A stretch of 60,149 nucleotides of DNA, from contig JAEEZZ010000119.1 in NCBI GenBank assembly GCA_016292255.1, positions 1 to 60,149 on the forward strand, written 5' to 3'. The notes beneath the pieces were generated by a model that worked only from the letters and a program-made list of their open reading frames with translations, was not told where the DNA came from and did not search any database. This DNA comes from Oscillospiraceae bacterium. Its GTDB lineage: Bacteria > Bacillota > Clostridia > Oscillospirales > Oscillospiraceae. How positions within the stretch are numbered: the stretch's first letter is position 1; every line of letters starts with the position of its first letter. The translations under genes were made by a program, and so were the position numbers. Positions 1-7,271 of this stretch are shown one piece after another.

Positions 1-6
1 CACCAG

Positions 7-48
7 AGTGATGTATGTTACAGTATCCAATCTGTGACGTACATCACT
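7..48. other. Candidate left attachment site (attL)
   Basis: A 17-bp arm at 7-23 pairs with 32-48 around an 8-base loop (one G-T and one T-G pair). The inner part, GTATGTTACAGTATCCA (13-29), recurs inverted at the right end of the element. Imperfect palindromes of 40-50 bp with a central dinucleotide are typical of large serine recombinase sites. The stop codon of the recombinase (44-46, minus strand) lies inside this palindrome, so the recombinase gene abuts the element end. The same sequence can also act as a terminator (separate entry). Confidence 0.6.
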
Positions 49-55
49 TTTTTTG
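7..55 (+). terminator. Intrinsic terminator at the left element edge
   Basis: The 17-bp stem at 7-48 is followed on the plus strand by a run of T (48-54). This would stop plus-strand transcription entering from the left chromosome. It is the same palindrome proposed as attL. Confidence 0.55.
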
Positions 56-1753
56 CGAGGCTGCGTAGTTGACCCAAACCCCTTGCCTGGTGTTCACGGA
101 GATCTCCGGAACAGGCAGCGGAAGATCTTCCGGGATCGTAACGGGGCCGACTACGTTGTAGTGAATCGTCAGCCGCTGCTCCCAAACGCCGTCAACTTTT
201 TCAGCCTGATATACCTCGATGTGGTCGATTAGCTCGTTGACCATCGTTTGGGTCAGCTTTCGTACCCTGGTGTACTTGCGGACGGTGGATAAGAACATAT
301 CCTTCGTCAGCGTTTTCCCGGAGCTTTTTTCCAGGGCTTTTCGGGCGGCCTTGATTTTCTCGGCAAGCTCCTTCTGTTCGGCGTCGTAGCGTTCGGACAT
401 TCTGGCAAAGCGCTCGTTGGTGAGCTTGCCGGAAATGTTGTCTTCGTAGATGCGTTCAAACAGCCTGTCCAGCTCGCGGTCTCTGGCCTCCAAGGCCCAT
501 AGGTTCTTCTGCTGGGTCTCACGGTCGGCTTCCGCGTTTCGGATTGAGAACTGCATGACGGCCTCAGCGAACTGATCCTCGTAGGCTGTTGCGTATTTGG
601 TCAGCCGGCGGATCTCTTCAAGGACAACTTGTTCCAGGAAGTCAACCCGAATGTAGTGGGTGCTTTCGCAGGTGCCGCCCCGGTTTCCCTTGTAGTTGGA
701 GCAGTTGAAAAACCGGATTTCGTGATTTCGCTGGTTGAAGTGTAAGTGCATATTGCTTCCGCAATCGGCGCAGGTGACGAGGCCGGAAAATAAGCTGACC
801 TCGCCGTCCAGAGCCTTGCGCTTGCGAATGCCCTTCCGCTTCGCCTGAGCGCGTTCCCAGGTTGCGCGGTCTATGATCGCTTCATGGGCGTTTTTGAAGA
901 CGGCCCAATTATCAGGATCATTCGGGAGCCGCGCTTTGAGCTTATAGCTCTTGGAGTAGGTTTTGAAGTTGATTAGATCGCCGGTATATTCCTGATTCGT
1001 GAGGATCCTGTTTAACGAGGCACAGTTCCAGTTGGATGGGCCTTTTTTCGGCAAGCTGCCGCGGCCACGACCGATGCCCTTTTCCCGCCAATAGGCGGTG
1101 GGCGTTGGAATACCGGCTTGCTCCAGCTCGCCGCAGATCTGCTCCGTGCCTCTTCCGGCCAGAAACAGATCGTAGATTTTGCGGACAACCGCAGCAGCCT
1201 CCGGTTCAATGATCCAATGCTTCGGATCGTCCGGGTCTTTGATGTACCCGTAAGGCGGAGGCCCCAGCGGTTCGCCGGAGTTGCCGCGCACCTTGTTGCT
1301 GATACGCTTTTTTTTGGAGATATCCCTTGCGTACCATTCGTTGAACAGGTTGCGGATCGGGGCCAGCTCATTCTCGCCTTCGTTTGTGTCGATGCCGTCC
1401 GAGATCGCCACAAGGCGGATCTCATGCTGCGGGAGAAACTCTTCGGTCAGTCGCCCGACCTCTATGTAGTTTCTGCCCAACCGGCTCATGTCCTTTACGA
1501 ACACAGCGGCGGCATGATCTTTTTCCAACTCGGCTATCATCGCCTGATAGCCCGGACGGTTCATGGTGACGCCGGATACACCGTCATCGGCAAAGATAAC
1601 GATGTTGGTGTACCCGGCGTCTTTTGCCGCCTTGGTTAAGAGCTTCTTTTGATTGCTGATGCTGTAGCTTTCACCCTCCAGATTATCGTCTCTGGACAGG
1701 CGGACGTAGAGGAACGCCGTGTTGTCACGGCCTTTTTTGCTGTTACGCTTCAT
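44..1753 (-). CDS. Large serine recombinase (TndX/TnpX-like)
   Basis: The 569-residue protein catalyses integration and excision of the element. The N-terminal resolvase domain starts with YVRLSRDD, with the nucleophile at Ser20, and includes DDGVSG and the KDMSRLGRN segment near residue 90. A 'recombinase' domain follows (PPYGY, ICGELEQAGI). A zinc beta-ribbon begins near residue 329 (CADCG, then FNCSNYKG and TCES), with a coiled coil and a C-terminal DUF4368-like tail. This layout and length match the Tn4451/Tn5397 family of large serine recombinases. ATG at 1753 is the first start; a TnpW-like gene lies just upstream on the same strand. The stop codon lies inside the proposed attL. Family assignment is strong; function as this element's integrase is inferred from position. 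Confidence 0.95.
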   Translation of the reverse strand: MKRNSKKGRDNTAFLYVRLSRDDNLEGESYSISNQKKLLTKAAKDAGYTNIVIFADDGVSGVTMNRPGYQAMIAELEKDHAAAVFVKDMSRLGRNYIEVGRLTEEFLPQHEIRLVAISDGIDTNEGENELAPIRNLFNEWYARDISKKKRISNKVRGNSGEPLGPPPYGYIKDPDDPKHWIIEPEAAAVVRKIYDLFLAGRGTEQICGELEQAGIPTPTAYWREKGIGRGRGSLPKKGPSNWNCASLNRILTNQEYTGDLINFKTYSKSYKLKARLPNDPDNWAVFKNAHEAIIDRATWERAQAKRKGIRKRKALDGEVSLFSGLVTCADCGSNMHLHFNQRNHEIRFFNCSNYKGNRGGTCESTHYIRVDFLEQVVLEEIRRLTKYATAYEDQFAEAVMQFSIRNAEADRETQQKNLWALEARDRELDRLFERIYEDNISGKLTNERFARMSERYDAEQKELAEKIKAARKALEKSSGKTLTKDMFLSTVRKYTRVRKLTQTMVNELIDHIEVYQAEKVDGVWEQRLTIHYNVVGPVTIPEDLPLPVPEISVNTRQGVWVNYAASQKK

Positions 1754-1792
1754 AGCGCCTCCTTCCTCGCAGCCAATACTTACACTGAGAGT

Positions 1793-1993
1793 TTAGCACG
1801 TCTGCAAGGTTTTGTCACAGGTCGTGGATGATGCTTTTTCATCATTGACGATGAGTCGGATGAGCAGCGCCGAAAAATCAACGCCGGAATCTTTGCTGTA
1901 CGAAGCAGTTACGAGATAGCGGCGGTTTTCAAAGCGATAGGTTGCGGATTGCTGTGACGGTTCAGAGGCGTTTTTGGGTTTTGTAGGTTTCAT
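1793..1993 (-). CDS. tnpW: TnpW-like small transposon protein
   Basis: The protein has 66 residues, with a short Lys/Pro/Ser-rich N terminus followed by a compact segment (TYRFENRRYLVTASYS ... ALLIRLIVND). This resembles the TnpW family that accompanies serine recombinases in Tn4451-type elements; its biochemical role is not established. ATG at 1993 has CGGAG eight bases upstream. The stop lies about 40 bp before the recombinase start, so the two are probably cotranscribed. A long structured leader (1994-2433) precedes it. The resemblance was judged by eye on a very short protein, so the name is moderately secure. Confidence 0.6.
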   Translation of the reverse strand: MKPTKPKNASEPSQQSATYRFENRRYLVTASYSKDSGVDFSALLIRLIVNDEKASSTTCDKTLQTC

Positions 1994-2433
1994 GTTTTGA
2001 TCTCCGTTGTCTATTCTCTCTTCCCGACAACTGGCACAACACAGGCCGTCCTGGCGGACTGTCCCAGCTCCGAGCCGCCGCTGCTTGTGAGACTGGCGAA
2101 CGGCTCCGAGCTCCCCCGCGAATCAGTGGGAGGCCGTAGGAGAGGGTCGAATAACCTGCGAGGTCACGGCAAGCCGGATTGCCGATCCGGCTTTCAGGCT
2201 GAACGGTCAAACGCTCGGTCGGACTTGTGCCGACTGTCTCCGCGCGTTCGCCTGGATGCTCGCTCACAGGTTTTGTACCTGTATCATGGCTTATTCAGTT
2301 TTCAAGGTGCAGGAGGGCTCCAAAATGTCCCTCTAATAATAAGCAGAAAAACGGGCCAAAAATTAACCCATTTTCTCGGAATGAGAAAAATTTTTTTGAA
2401 ATTTTTGCCCCGATCCTGCGGAAGCGTTCGATT
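1994..2433 (-). other. Long structured leader upstream of tnpW/recombinase
   Basis: No convincing gene lies in these 440 bp. Read on the minus strand there are several short hairpins: GAGGG/CCCTC near 2313-2333, CAGGTACAAAACCTG near 2270, TCGG/CCGA near 2220, and AGCCGGAT/ATCCGGCT near 2175-2192. There is also a stretch, CTTGAAAACTGAATA, near 2290-2304 that resembles the boxA-containing leaders seen around rRNA operons. A structured 5' leader or non-coding RNA controlling recombinase expression is possible. The function is unknown. Confidence 0.4.
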
Positions 2434-2610
2434 TTATCCTTTGACGGAGCTGAGGGGAACCTTTTTCCCGTTACAATAGAGGGTGTATCCGCGGGCGACC
2501 ATGCTGGCAAGTGTCTGCTTGGAGTAGCCGCAGAAGGGGAGGCTGGAGGTGCAGCCACCTGGGCGGGTGGCGTGCTTAATCACCCATTCTTGATCGTTCT
2601 GCTTGTTCAT
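2434..2610 (-). CDS. Small ICE protein of unknown function
   Basis: The 58-residue protein starts MNKQNDQEWVIKHATRPGG. ATG at 2610 is preferred over the GTG two codons earlier because AGGAG sits nine bases before the ATG and too close to the GTG. The centre (CTSSLPFCGYSKQTLASM) has two cysteines and reads like a compact folded domain, followed by a short basic end. There is no recognised domain. It lies on the same strand between the sigma-like gene and the recombinase leader, a position often taken by small excision or regulatory proteins in such elements; no such role is shown by the sequence. Confidence 0.5.
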   Translation of the reverse strand: MNKQNDQEWVIKHATRPGGCTSSLPFCGYSKQTLASMVARGYTLYCNGKKVPLSSVKG

Positions 2611-2751
2611 GTTCACCGGCTCCTGTGTGTTTCTCTGTTATCTGGTTGCAATTATACCCGGCTTTCGATATCGGCGCAAGTTTGTCAAGCCTCTTTTTGG
2701 AAAAATTTTTGAAAAAAACAGGGCAGCTTGCGCCGCCCTTGTGGAAGTGCG

Positions 2752-3231
2752 TTAAAAAACGCCGGATCCGGAGATTCGGTGTCGTGCCTGGTGAATGGAT
2801 TTTACCACAGCGGAAGGCGAAACGCCTTCCTGCTTTGCGACTTCGCAGCGAGATTTACCGCATACGACGCACAGCCAAAATCTGCGGAACTGTGAAGGCG
2901 TGAGCAGCTCCCGCAACTTGGCCAATGCTTGATGAAGCTGCGCGCGCGTTTCCGCAGCTTCGTATCGCGCAAGGAGCATAGCCTCCGAACTGTCCGCTGC
3001 GGCAAAAAGCTGAGGGTGATCGTCAAGTAAAACCGTGTTCGCTTTTTCCCGGCGCTCCGCGCTCTCTCTGAGGCGGTAGTCTTCGTCTGAAACGGTTTTC
3101 CAAAACGTAAACTCCTGGTCGTCTTTGAAGTGTTCGGCGGTCAGAAAAATGTTCGCGCCGCAGTACGACGGGCAGACGATTGCCGTCTTGTTTTTCAGGT
3201 TCATCGCGTAGTCACTGACGTATCGTTTCAC
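2752..3231 (-). CDS. Sigma-70-like / HTH regulator of the ICE
   Basis: The protein has about 159 residues. The last 60 (LRELLTPSQFRRFWLCVVC ... SPSAVVKSIHQARHRI) read as a sigma-70 region-4-type helix-turn-helix, as found in small sigma-like regulators of Tn916- and Tn1549-type elements. The middle is charged and probably helical (DEDYRLRESAERREKAN). The start is taken as GTG at 3231, which has GGAGG seven bases upstream. An upstream ATG would add 18 residues without a ribosome site. It probably regulates ICE gene expression, but the target promoters are unknown. It is separated from the relaxase by 425 non-coding bases. Confidence 0.75.
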   Translation of the reverse strand: MKRYVSDYAMNLKNKTAIVCPSYCGANIFLTAEHFKDDQEFTFWKTVSDEDYRLRESAERREKANTVLLDDHPQLFAAADSSEAMLLARYEAAETRAQLHQALAKLRELLTPSQFRRFWLCVVCGKSRCEVAKQEGVSPSAVVKSIHQARHRISGSGVF

Positions 3232-3498
3232 AAGCAATCCTCCATGTGAAAACGGACAGAAATAGGCGCGATTCACGAACGACAAAAATTATCGAAACCG
3301 TCCGTCGCGATCCAACCGCAAATGCAATCAGTTTGTCACTTTTGTTGCGGGAAAAATGAAACGGAACAGCCCGATTTGTCGCCGCCGTCCAAGTATCCGT
3401 TCGGCCACTTTTCCGGCGAGCGAAAGCGGCCTAAAACAGTCCGCCTTGATAAATCCGCGAAAGCGGCAAAAAGGCCCGTTTCACTACCGGCAAGCAAT

Positions 3499-3518
3499 GC
3501 ATGTGTACGTACACATGC
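3499..3518. promoter_or_regulatory. Perfect 20-bp palindrome
   Basis: GCATGTGTACGTACACATGC is fully self-complementary. It lies in the 425-bp gap between the relaxase and the sigma-like gene, which holds no convincing ORF. It could be an operator or a recombinase/relaxosome binding site; nothing in the sequence decides between these. Confidence 0.5.
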
Positions 3519-3521
3519 GAA

Positions 3522-3560
3522 AAAATGTCCATTTCGGCCCCCGGCCTCGACGGACATTTT
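3522..3560. repeat. Inverted repeat in the gap after the relaxase gene
   Basis: AAAATGTCC (3522-3530) pairs with GGACATTTT (3552-3560) around a GC-rich loop. It sits directly beside the 20-bp palindrome. It is terminator-like in both directions, though the flanking T/A runs are part of the stem. Confidence 0.45.
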
Positions 3561-3633
3561 CTGCTTGTTGGGAAGCGTCCCAAGCCCTCGAATGTGCCTA
3601 CGTCACAGCTACGCGATTTCTCTGAAATCGCTG

Positions 3634-3660
3634 AAAAAGGTCGCCGTTTCGGCGGCCTAT
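3634..3660 (-). terminator. Terminator of the relaxase gene
   Basis: On the minus strand GGCCGCC, loop GAAA, GGCGACC is followed by TTTTT. The hairpin overlaps the relaxase stop codon (3657-3659), a common arrangement. Confidence 0.6.
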
Positions 3661-5060
3661 TTCGTCTTCTCCTGCGTCGATTTTTCCTTGGTTTCGATTC
3701 CGAGAATTTGCTCTATATTTGCTTTTGCGGTGAGCAGCTCCCGCATCTCTTCACGGCTTTTTCTGTACTCTGAATAAGCCGCTTTTTTCTTGGAAAGCAG
3801 CTCCGCGTATTCGGATTTCAAAGCCTTCATCGCGGGCAGTTTTGTTATACCGAGCTGATCAAAAAACGCCTTTGCCGCCTGGTGCAAAATGATCTCGCTT
3901 TCGTGTGCCGAACGGAATTGTTTGGAGTATCCGCCCTTGCGATAAGCGACGTATGTTTCCCGCGTTCTCGCGTAATCCACGATGTTTTTTTCCAGCGCGG
4001 CAATCTCCGCAAGCCGCTGTTCCGCAGACTTGATTTCATCGGATAGTGTATGATATTTTTCGGCGGCGCGCGCGGCCTTTTCGGATAGTTCATCATAGTC
4101 CATAAGACCGTTCTGCTGTAAAAAAAGAACGGTCTGCGCCATTTGCTTCAGGTTGTACAGCTTCGCCCAATTCTCATACCCGGCGCCTTTTCCCTCCGCG
4201 AGCTTCGCCTCTACGTCGATCAAGAGATTGTTCTGCTTTTTCGGCGGCGTGGAAACCGGTGCGGAACGCTTGGGCGTATGCTTCTTTTTGCCGGAAATTA
4301 CTGCTTTAATATCCTCTGCGGAGTAGCCGTGGCCGAGCGTGTCCATGCGTATGCCGCGCTTCTGAGAACCGCCCCGGAAGGATGGGTTTGCTGTCCCTTT
4401 TGTCTCGTATCCGGCCAGCCGCATGAGCGCAAGAAATGCGTCAAAGCTGGCTGGATTTTTGGCAAGTGCTTCGTCGATTGCAAGGCAAAGACGATCCCGG
4501 TGAGAGAGCCTGGAAACGTCTCCTTCCCACTTGTTATAGGTCTGGCCGTAGCCCTCCGGCTTTTCGATAATGGAGTAACCGTTTTCAATACAGATTGTAT
4601 CACTTAGACGCCGGATTGCGCGAGAGCTATTCCAGAAATTTCTGAATTTTCTTGTGTGGGACAGCGAGACAGAATTGATTATTATATGGTTATGGATATG
4701 CTGCTTGTCGATGTGTGTCGCAACGATAAAAGCGTTCCGGTTTTTGGTGAACCTTTTTGCCAGTTCATACCCCAGCCGGTTTGCTTCCTCCGGTGTGATT
4801 TCGCCGGGCGCAAAGGACTGGCGCAGGTGGTATGCGATCACATTATCCTTACCTCGGACGCGACCTGTTTTCTGCTCATACAGGCGCTTGGAAAACAGGA
4901 ACTCCATGTCCGCGCTTCGGGTGTCGCATTGGTACCCGGTGACAAGCTGGAAGCCGTCCGTCTTGTCCGGGTTTTCTACGTATTCGATAATGTCGCTGAT
5001 CGCCGTGCTGATGCTCCGGCCCTCGCCAACATGCAGCGGTATTAGGCGTGTTGTGGCCAT
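3657..5060 (-). CDS. MobP-type relaxase
   Basis: The 467-residue relaxase nicks oriT and leads the transferred strand. The N-terminal relaxase/mobilisation nuclease domain has a likely catalytic tyrosine in IIEYVENP (Tyr27). The histidine motif HIDKQHIHNHIIIN lies near residues 115-128. The last ~180 residues are charged and helical (KAARAAEKYHTLSDEI, SEYRKSREEMRELL), likely coiled coil. ATG at 5060 has GGAGG nine bases upstream. Two small genes precede it on the same strand. MobC lies 3 kb away, beyond an inserted toxin-antitoxin/resolvase block, whereas related elements usually keep the two adjacent. Family assignment is secure from the HxDxxHxHNH motif. Confidence 0.92.
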   Translation of the reverse strand: MATTRLIPLHVGEGRSISTAISDIIEYVENPDKTDGFQLVTGYQCDTRSADMEFLFSKRLYEQKTGRVRGKDNVIAYHLRQSFAPGEITPEEANRLGYELAKRFTKNRNAFIVATHIDKQHIHNHIIINSVSLSHTRKFRNFWNSSRAIRRLSDTICIENGYSIIEKPEGYGQTYNKWEGDVSRLSHRDRLCLAIDEALAKNPASFDAFLALMRLAGYETKGTANPSFRGGSQKRGIRMDTLGHGYSAEDIKAVISGKKKHTPKRSAPVSTPPKKQNNLLIDVEAKLAEGKGAGYENWAKLYNLKQMAQTVLFLQQNGLMDYDELSEKAARAAEKYHTLSDEIKSAEQRLAEIAALEKNIVDYARTRETYVAYRKGGYSKQFRSAHESEIILHQAAKAFFDQLGITKLPAMKALKSEYAELLSKKKAAYSEYRKSREEMRELLTAKANIEQILGIETKEKSTQEKTK

Positions 5061-5084
5061 TATTATGAGCCTCCTTTGCGTCGT

Positions 5085-5354
5085 TCAATAAAGCCTGATT
5101 CCGAAGACTCCCGCTGCGGCATCCAGAACCTTTCTCTTGTCAGCAGGGGTCTGACTTTGGAGAAACGCTGTCTCCATTTTTGCGCGACGCGTAAGCTCCA
5201 ATGCAAACGGATTATCAATCGTTTCGCAGTATGTACACGCTTCGGCTAACCGTACCGATTTCATTCTGCGCGGTGACCGAAGCTCCTTACTGTGGGATTC
5301 AGTCCATCGCGCGGTAATTCGATCACGCTTCCATTTAACATCTTCAATAAGCAT
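5085..5354 (-). CDS. Small ICE protein upstream of the relaxase
   Basis: The 89-residue protein starts MLIEDVKWKRDRITARW. ATG at 5354 is chosen because AGGAG lies eight bases upstream; a longer reading from 5378 lacks a ribosome site. It is rich in Arg/Lys/Glu, is probably helical, and has two cysteines close together (CTYCE). No family is recognised. The stop lies 24 bp before the relaxase start and the start lies 2 bp after the preceding Cys-rich gene, so all three are likely one operon. A relaxosome accessory role is possible from position only. Confidence 0.6.
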   Translation of the reverse strand: MLIEDVKWKRDRITARWTESHSKELRSPRRMKSVRLAEACTYCETIDNPFALELTRRAKMETAFLQSQTPADKRKVLDAAAGVFGIRLY

Positions 5355-5356
5355 TT

Positions 5357-5572
5357 TTATTTCTCCTTGGGACACCATTTCGGTGTTGTTTTTCTGGGAA
5401 ACTCAGCTTTCCCAAATCCGATAAATCCGGGCATAGATTGGATCTTTTTTTGCCTGTAATAAGCGTCTATATATCGCTGGTTTTCGTGTCCGCAGTAATA
5501 CTCGGTTCGGGTGTTGCCAAGCCTTTTATGAGATCGTAAACATTCACAACTGATGCACATACACTTGCTCAT
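5357..5572 (-). CDS. Small cysteine-rich (zinc-binding?) ICE protein
   Basis: The 71-residue protein has MSKCMCISCECL at the N terminus, then YYCGHENQRYI and a final TTPKWCPKEK. The spacing of cysteines suggests a small zinc-binding fold. ATG at 5572 has GGAGG upstream. It is first in the likely relaxase operon and is preceded by a 12-bp perfect inverted repeat (5609-5649). The C-terminal P-x-WCPK-x-K motif is shared with another small protein at 49153-49386 at the opposite end of the element. Function unknown. Confidence 0.65.
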   Translation of the reverse strand: MSKCMCISCECLRSHKRLGNTRTEYYCGHENQRYIDAYYRQKKIQSMPGFIGFGKAEFPRKTTPKWCPKEK

Positions 5573-5608
5573 TTGTTTTGCTCCTCCAATTAATCGTGGG
5601 ATAAATCA

Positions 5609-5649
5609 ATCCAGGACAGACGCAGGCGATCACTGCCTCTGTCCTGGAT
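5609..5649. repeat. 12-bp perfect inverted repeat upstream of the relaxase operon
   Basis: ATCCAGGACAGA (5609-5620) pairs exactly with TCTGTCCTGGAT (5638-5649), with a few further inner pairs (GCAG/CTGC). It may terminate the toxin gene (stop at 5690) or mark an oriT ahead of the relaxase operon. There is no strong T-run on the minus strand, which weakens the terminator reading. Confidence 0.5.
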
Positions 5650-5689
5650 TATATCGGATATTGTTCGCCAGTGCAAGGATGGCAATTTT

Positions 5690-6502
5690 CTAAGGTTCCT
5701 CTCTACTATTATGTTCTCGCTTGAGAGCACTACCGTTTTTCGTTGCTTGTTGTTTTTTGTATTCATTGAGACGCTTAAGTAGAGAGGGTTTGCTATCTTT
5801 GTTCGTATCAGCTTCTAATATTGAATCAATTTTTTCTTCTTGAACCATTCCGTGGTCTTCTTCAAAACTTAGTAGTATTTTTTTTGCTTGTTGTTCACTG
5901 CTCCGCGTTTGCTGGTATAACAACTCATAGTTTTTCTTAGAAAGAGCTTTTTGGATGAAGGCAAGGGACCGTTGCGGAAAGCGCTCCCATCCTCCATAGA
6001 GTGCTTTGACCGCTTTATCAATCATTTCAAAGCTGATAGGAGCGCCCTTCTTTTCATGCTCGTTTAGAATACCGACTACATCCGAAAGATCATTCTTATA
6101 TTGTCTTCCAGCACGAAGCTTCATAGCAATCAAGTATTCTCCGGTTATCATTCTTACATACAGAACCTGGTTGAAAGTTTTGTAGAAGACAGAATGCGAA
6201 TTCAGTCGGGAGGAATAAGAGTCAGTCATGATAAAATCAGCGTTCAGCCAGTCCTCAGGCAGCCCATTACGAACGGCTACACGCTGAATTGCATCCTTCA
6301 TTATGGATGCAGCGGGTAAAATCGCATCAATGTCCGTAGTCATATCTCGGAACCCGTAGCTCTCGATAACGGCAGCTCCGCCGATTAAGATAATTTCAAC
6401 CGGAGTGTTTCTGCCTCCAAGCTTTTTGTATTCTTTGGATAATTCACTCAGATAGCGATCCAGATTATCTTTTGTAAATACTTCCATTTCTTCAGACAAC
6501 AT
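5690..6502 (-). CDS. DUF6036/AbiEii-like nucleotidyltransferase (toxin)
   Basis: The 270-residue protein is the probable toxin of a type IV-like toxin-antitoxin pair. A nucleotidyltransferase core is visible: EIILIGGAAVIESYG, then DMTTDIDAIL near residues 55-62, the G-G and D-x-D motifs of the fold, followed by a helical segment (YLIAMKLRAGRQYKNDLSDV). The C terminus is charged. ATG at 6502 overlaps the end of the upstream XRE gene by 11 bp, with GAGG six bases before it, indicating translational coupling. The base composition looks more AT-rich than the transfer genes around it, consistent with separate acquisition. By analogy to AbiE-like pairs it may act in abortive infection or element maintenance; no activity can be read directly. 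Confidence 0.75.
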   Translation of the reverse strand: MLSEEMEVFTKDNLDRYLSELSKEYKKLGGRNTPVEIILIGGAAVIESYGFRDMTTDIDAILPAASIMKDAIQRVAVRNGLPEDWLNADFIMTDSYSSRLNSHSVFYKTFNQVLYVRMITGEYLIAMKLRAGRQYKNDLSDVVGILNEHEKKGAPISFEMIDKAVKALYGGWERFPQRSLAFIQKALSKKNYELLYQQTRSSEQQAKKILLSFEEDHGMVQEEKIDSILEADTNKDSKPSLLKRLNEYKKQQATKNGSALKREHNSREEP

Positions 6503-7061
6503 TTCTGACCTCGCTTTCTACGATATTGTAACGCAAAAATTCCGGGATTGCTTCTCTAAGAGCTTCCTTCTTTGGCTCGTCGCTTTCTTCAGTCAAAGAT
6601 AGAACAATGACGCCTGCAGGGTAGATAATCTCGCCAAGCTTCTGCTTCCGCAGCTCGTCATAATCGGAGCAGAGATCAATATGGTTTACCCGGCTGATAT
6701 AATCCACCATCGCTAAGAGATAGAAGCACTCTGGATACCATTTTTTATCGTAGTATTTTTGAATTTCATCTTTTTCCAACACATCTATTATGAAATCAAG
6801 GTCACCGAGCCTTTTGAGCCTGTGGCAGACGTTGCTCTTAAACAGTTCAAAAGAGCAGCGTTTTTCCAGATAAGGATCTAATAACTCTTCCATTGAAACA
6901 TGGAGATCTTTGGCTAAACGATACACTGTTTCCGCACTGCATTTTGCCAAGTGTGTTTTACCGCTGCAAATATCGTTCAGCGTTGTATAAGGCACACCGC
7001 TGCTTTTGGCCAAGCTGTATTTCGATATGCCCCGCTGAGATAATAGCTCCGTTAATAGCAT
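6492..7061 (-). CDS. XRE-family antitoxin/repressor
   Basis: The 189-residue protein has an N-terminal helix-turn-helix (MLLTELLSQRGISKYSLAKSSG ... YTTLNDICSGK) and a ~120-residue C-terminal part with no recognised domain. It overlaps and precedes the nucleotidyltransferase gene, the classic antitoxin-first order. Its promoter (7095-7123) carries a palindrome between the -35 and -10 boxes, a natural operator for autorepression. Antitoxin function is inferred from context and family; DNA binding is well supported. Confidence 0.75.
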   Translation of the reverse strand: MLLTELLSQRGISKYSLAKSSGVPYTTLNDICSGKTHLAKCSAETVYRLAKDLHVSMEELLDPYLEKRCSFELFKSNVCHRLKRLGDLDFIIDVLEKDEIQKYYDKKWYPECFYLLAMVDYISRVNHIDLCSDYDELRKQKLGEIIYPAGVIVLSLTEESDEPKKEALREAIPEFLRYNIVESEVRNVV

Positions 7062-7094
7062 TGCTAACGCCTCCCTTGGTTTTTTCTTACTCTT

Positions 7095-7123
7095 ATTATA
7101 TCGGTATACCGCTATAATGTCAA
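7095..7123 (-). promoter_or_regulatory. Promoter with operator palindrome for the XRE/toxin pair
   Basis: On the minus strand TTGACA (7118-7123) and TATAAT (7095-7100) are separated by exactly 17 bp. The spacer contains a dyad centred on GGTATACC (7103-7110), extended to TA-CGGTATACCG-TA at 7099-7114. A repressor bound there would block RNA polymerase, fitting autoregulation by the XRE protein. Confidence 0.8.
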
Positions 7124-7191
7124 GAAGGGAGCTACGAAATCTTTGTGAACAATATTAAATCTGACCTTTGCTCAATTTGTATTAAAAGCCA

Positions 7192-7220
7192 TTGACCAAG
7201 CGCCCGGAAACCGCTATAAT
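7192..7220 (+). promoter_or_regulatory. Promoter of the plus-strand resolvase
   Basis: TTGACC (7192-7197) and TATAAT (7215-7220) have a 17-bp spacer. An inverted repeat (ATCAAA ... TTTGAT) around 7228-7253 lies between the promoter and the gene and could be an operator or res half-sites. Confidence 0.7.
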
Positions 7221-7271
7221 TATCATATCAAAAAATCCGATCGTCAGATTTGATACGCAGAGGTGAAAGAA

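Noticed and set aside
1962..2267. 101-residue minus-strand reading upstream of tnpW
   Set aside because: It overlaps the tnpW start, has biased low-complexity composition and no ribosome site; the region is better read as a structured leader.
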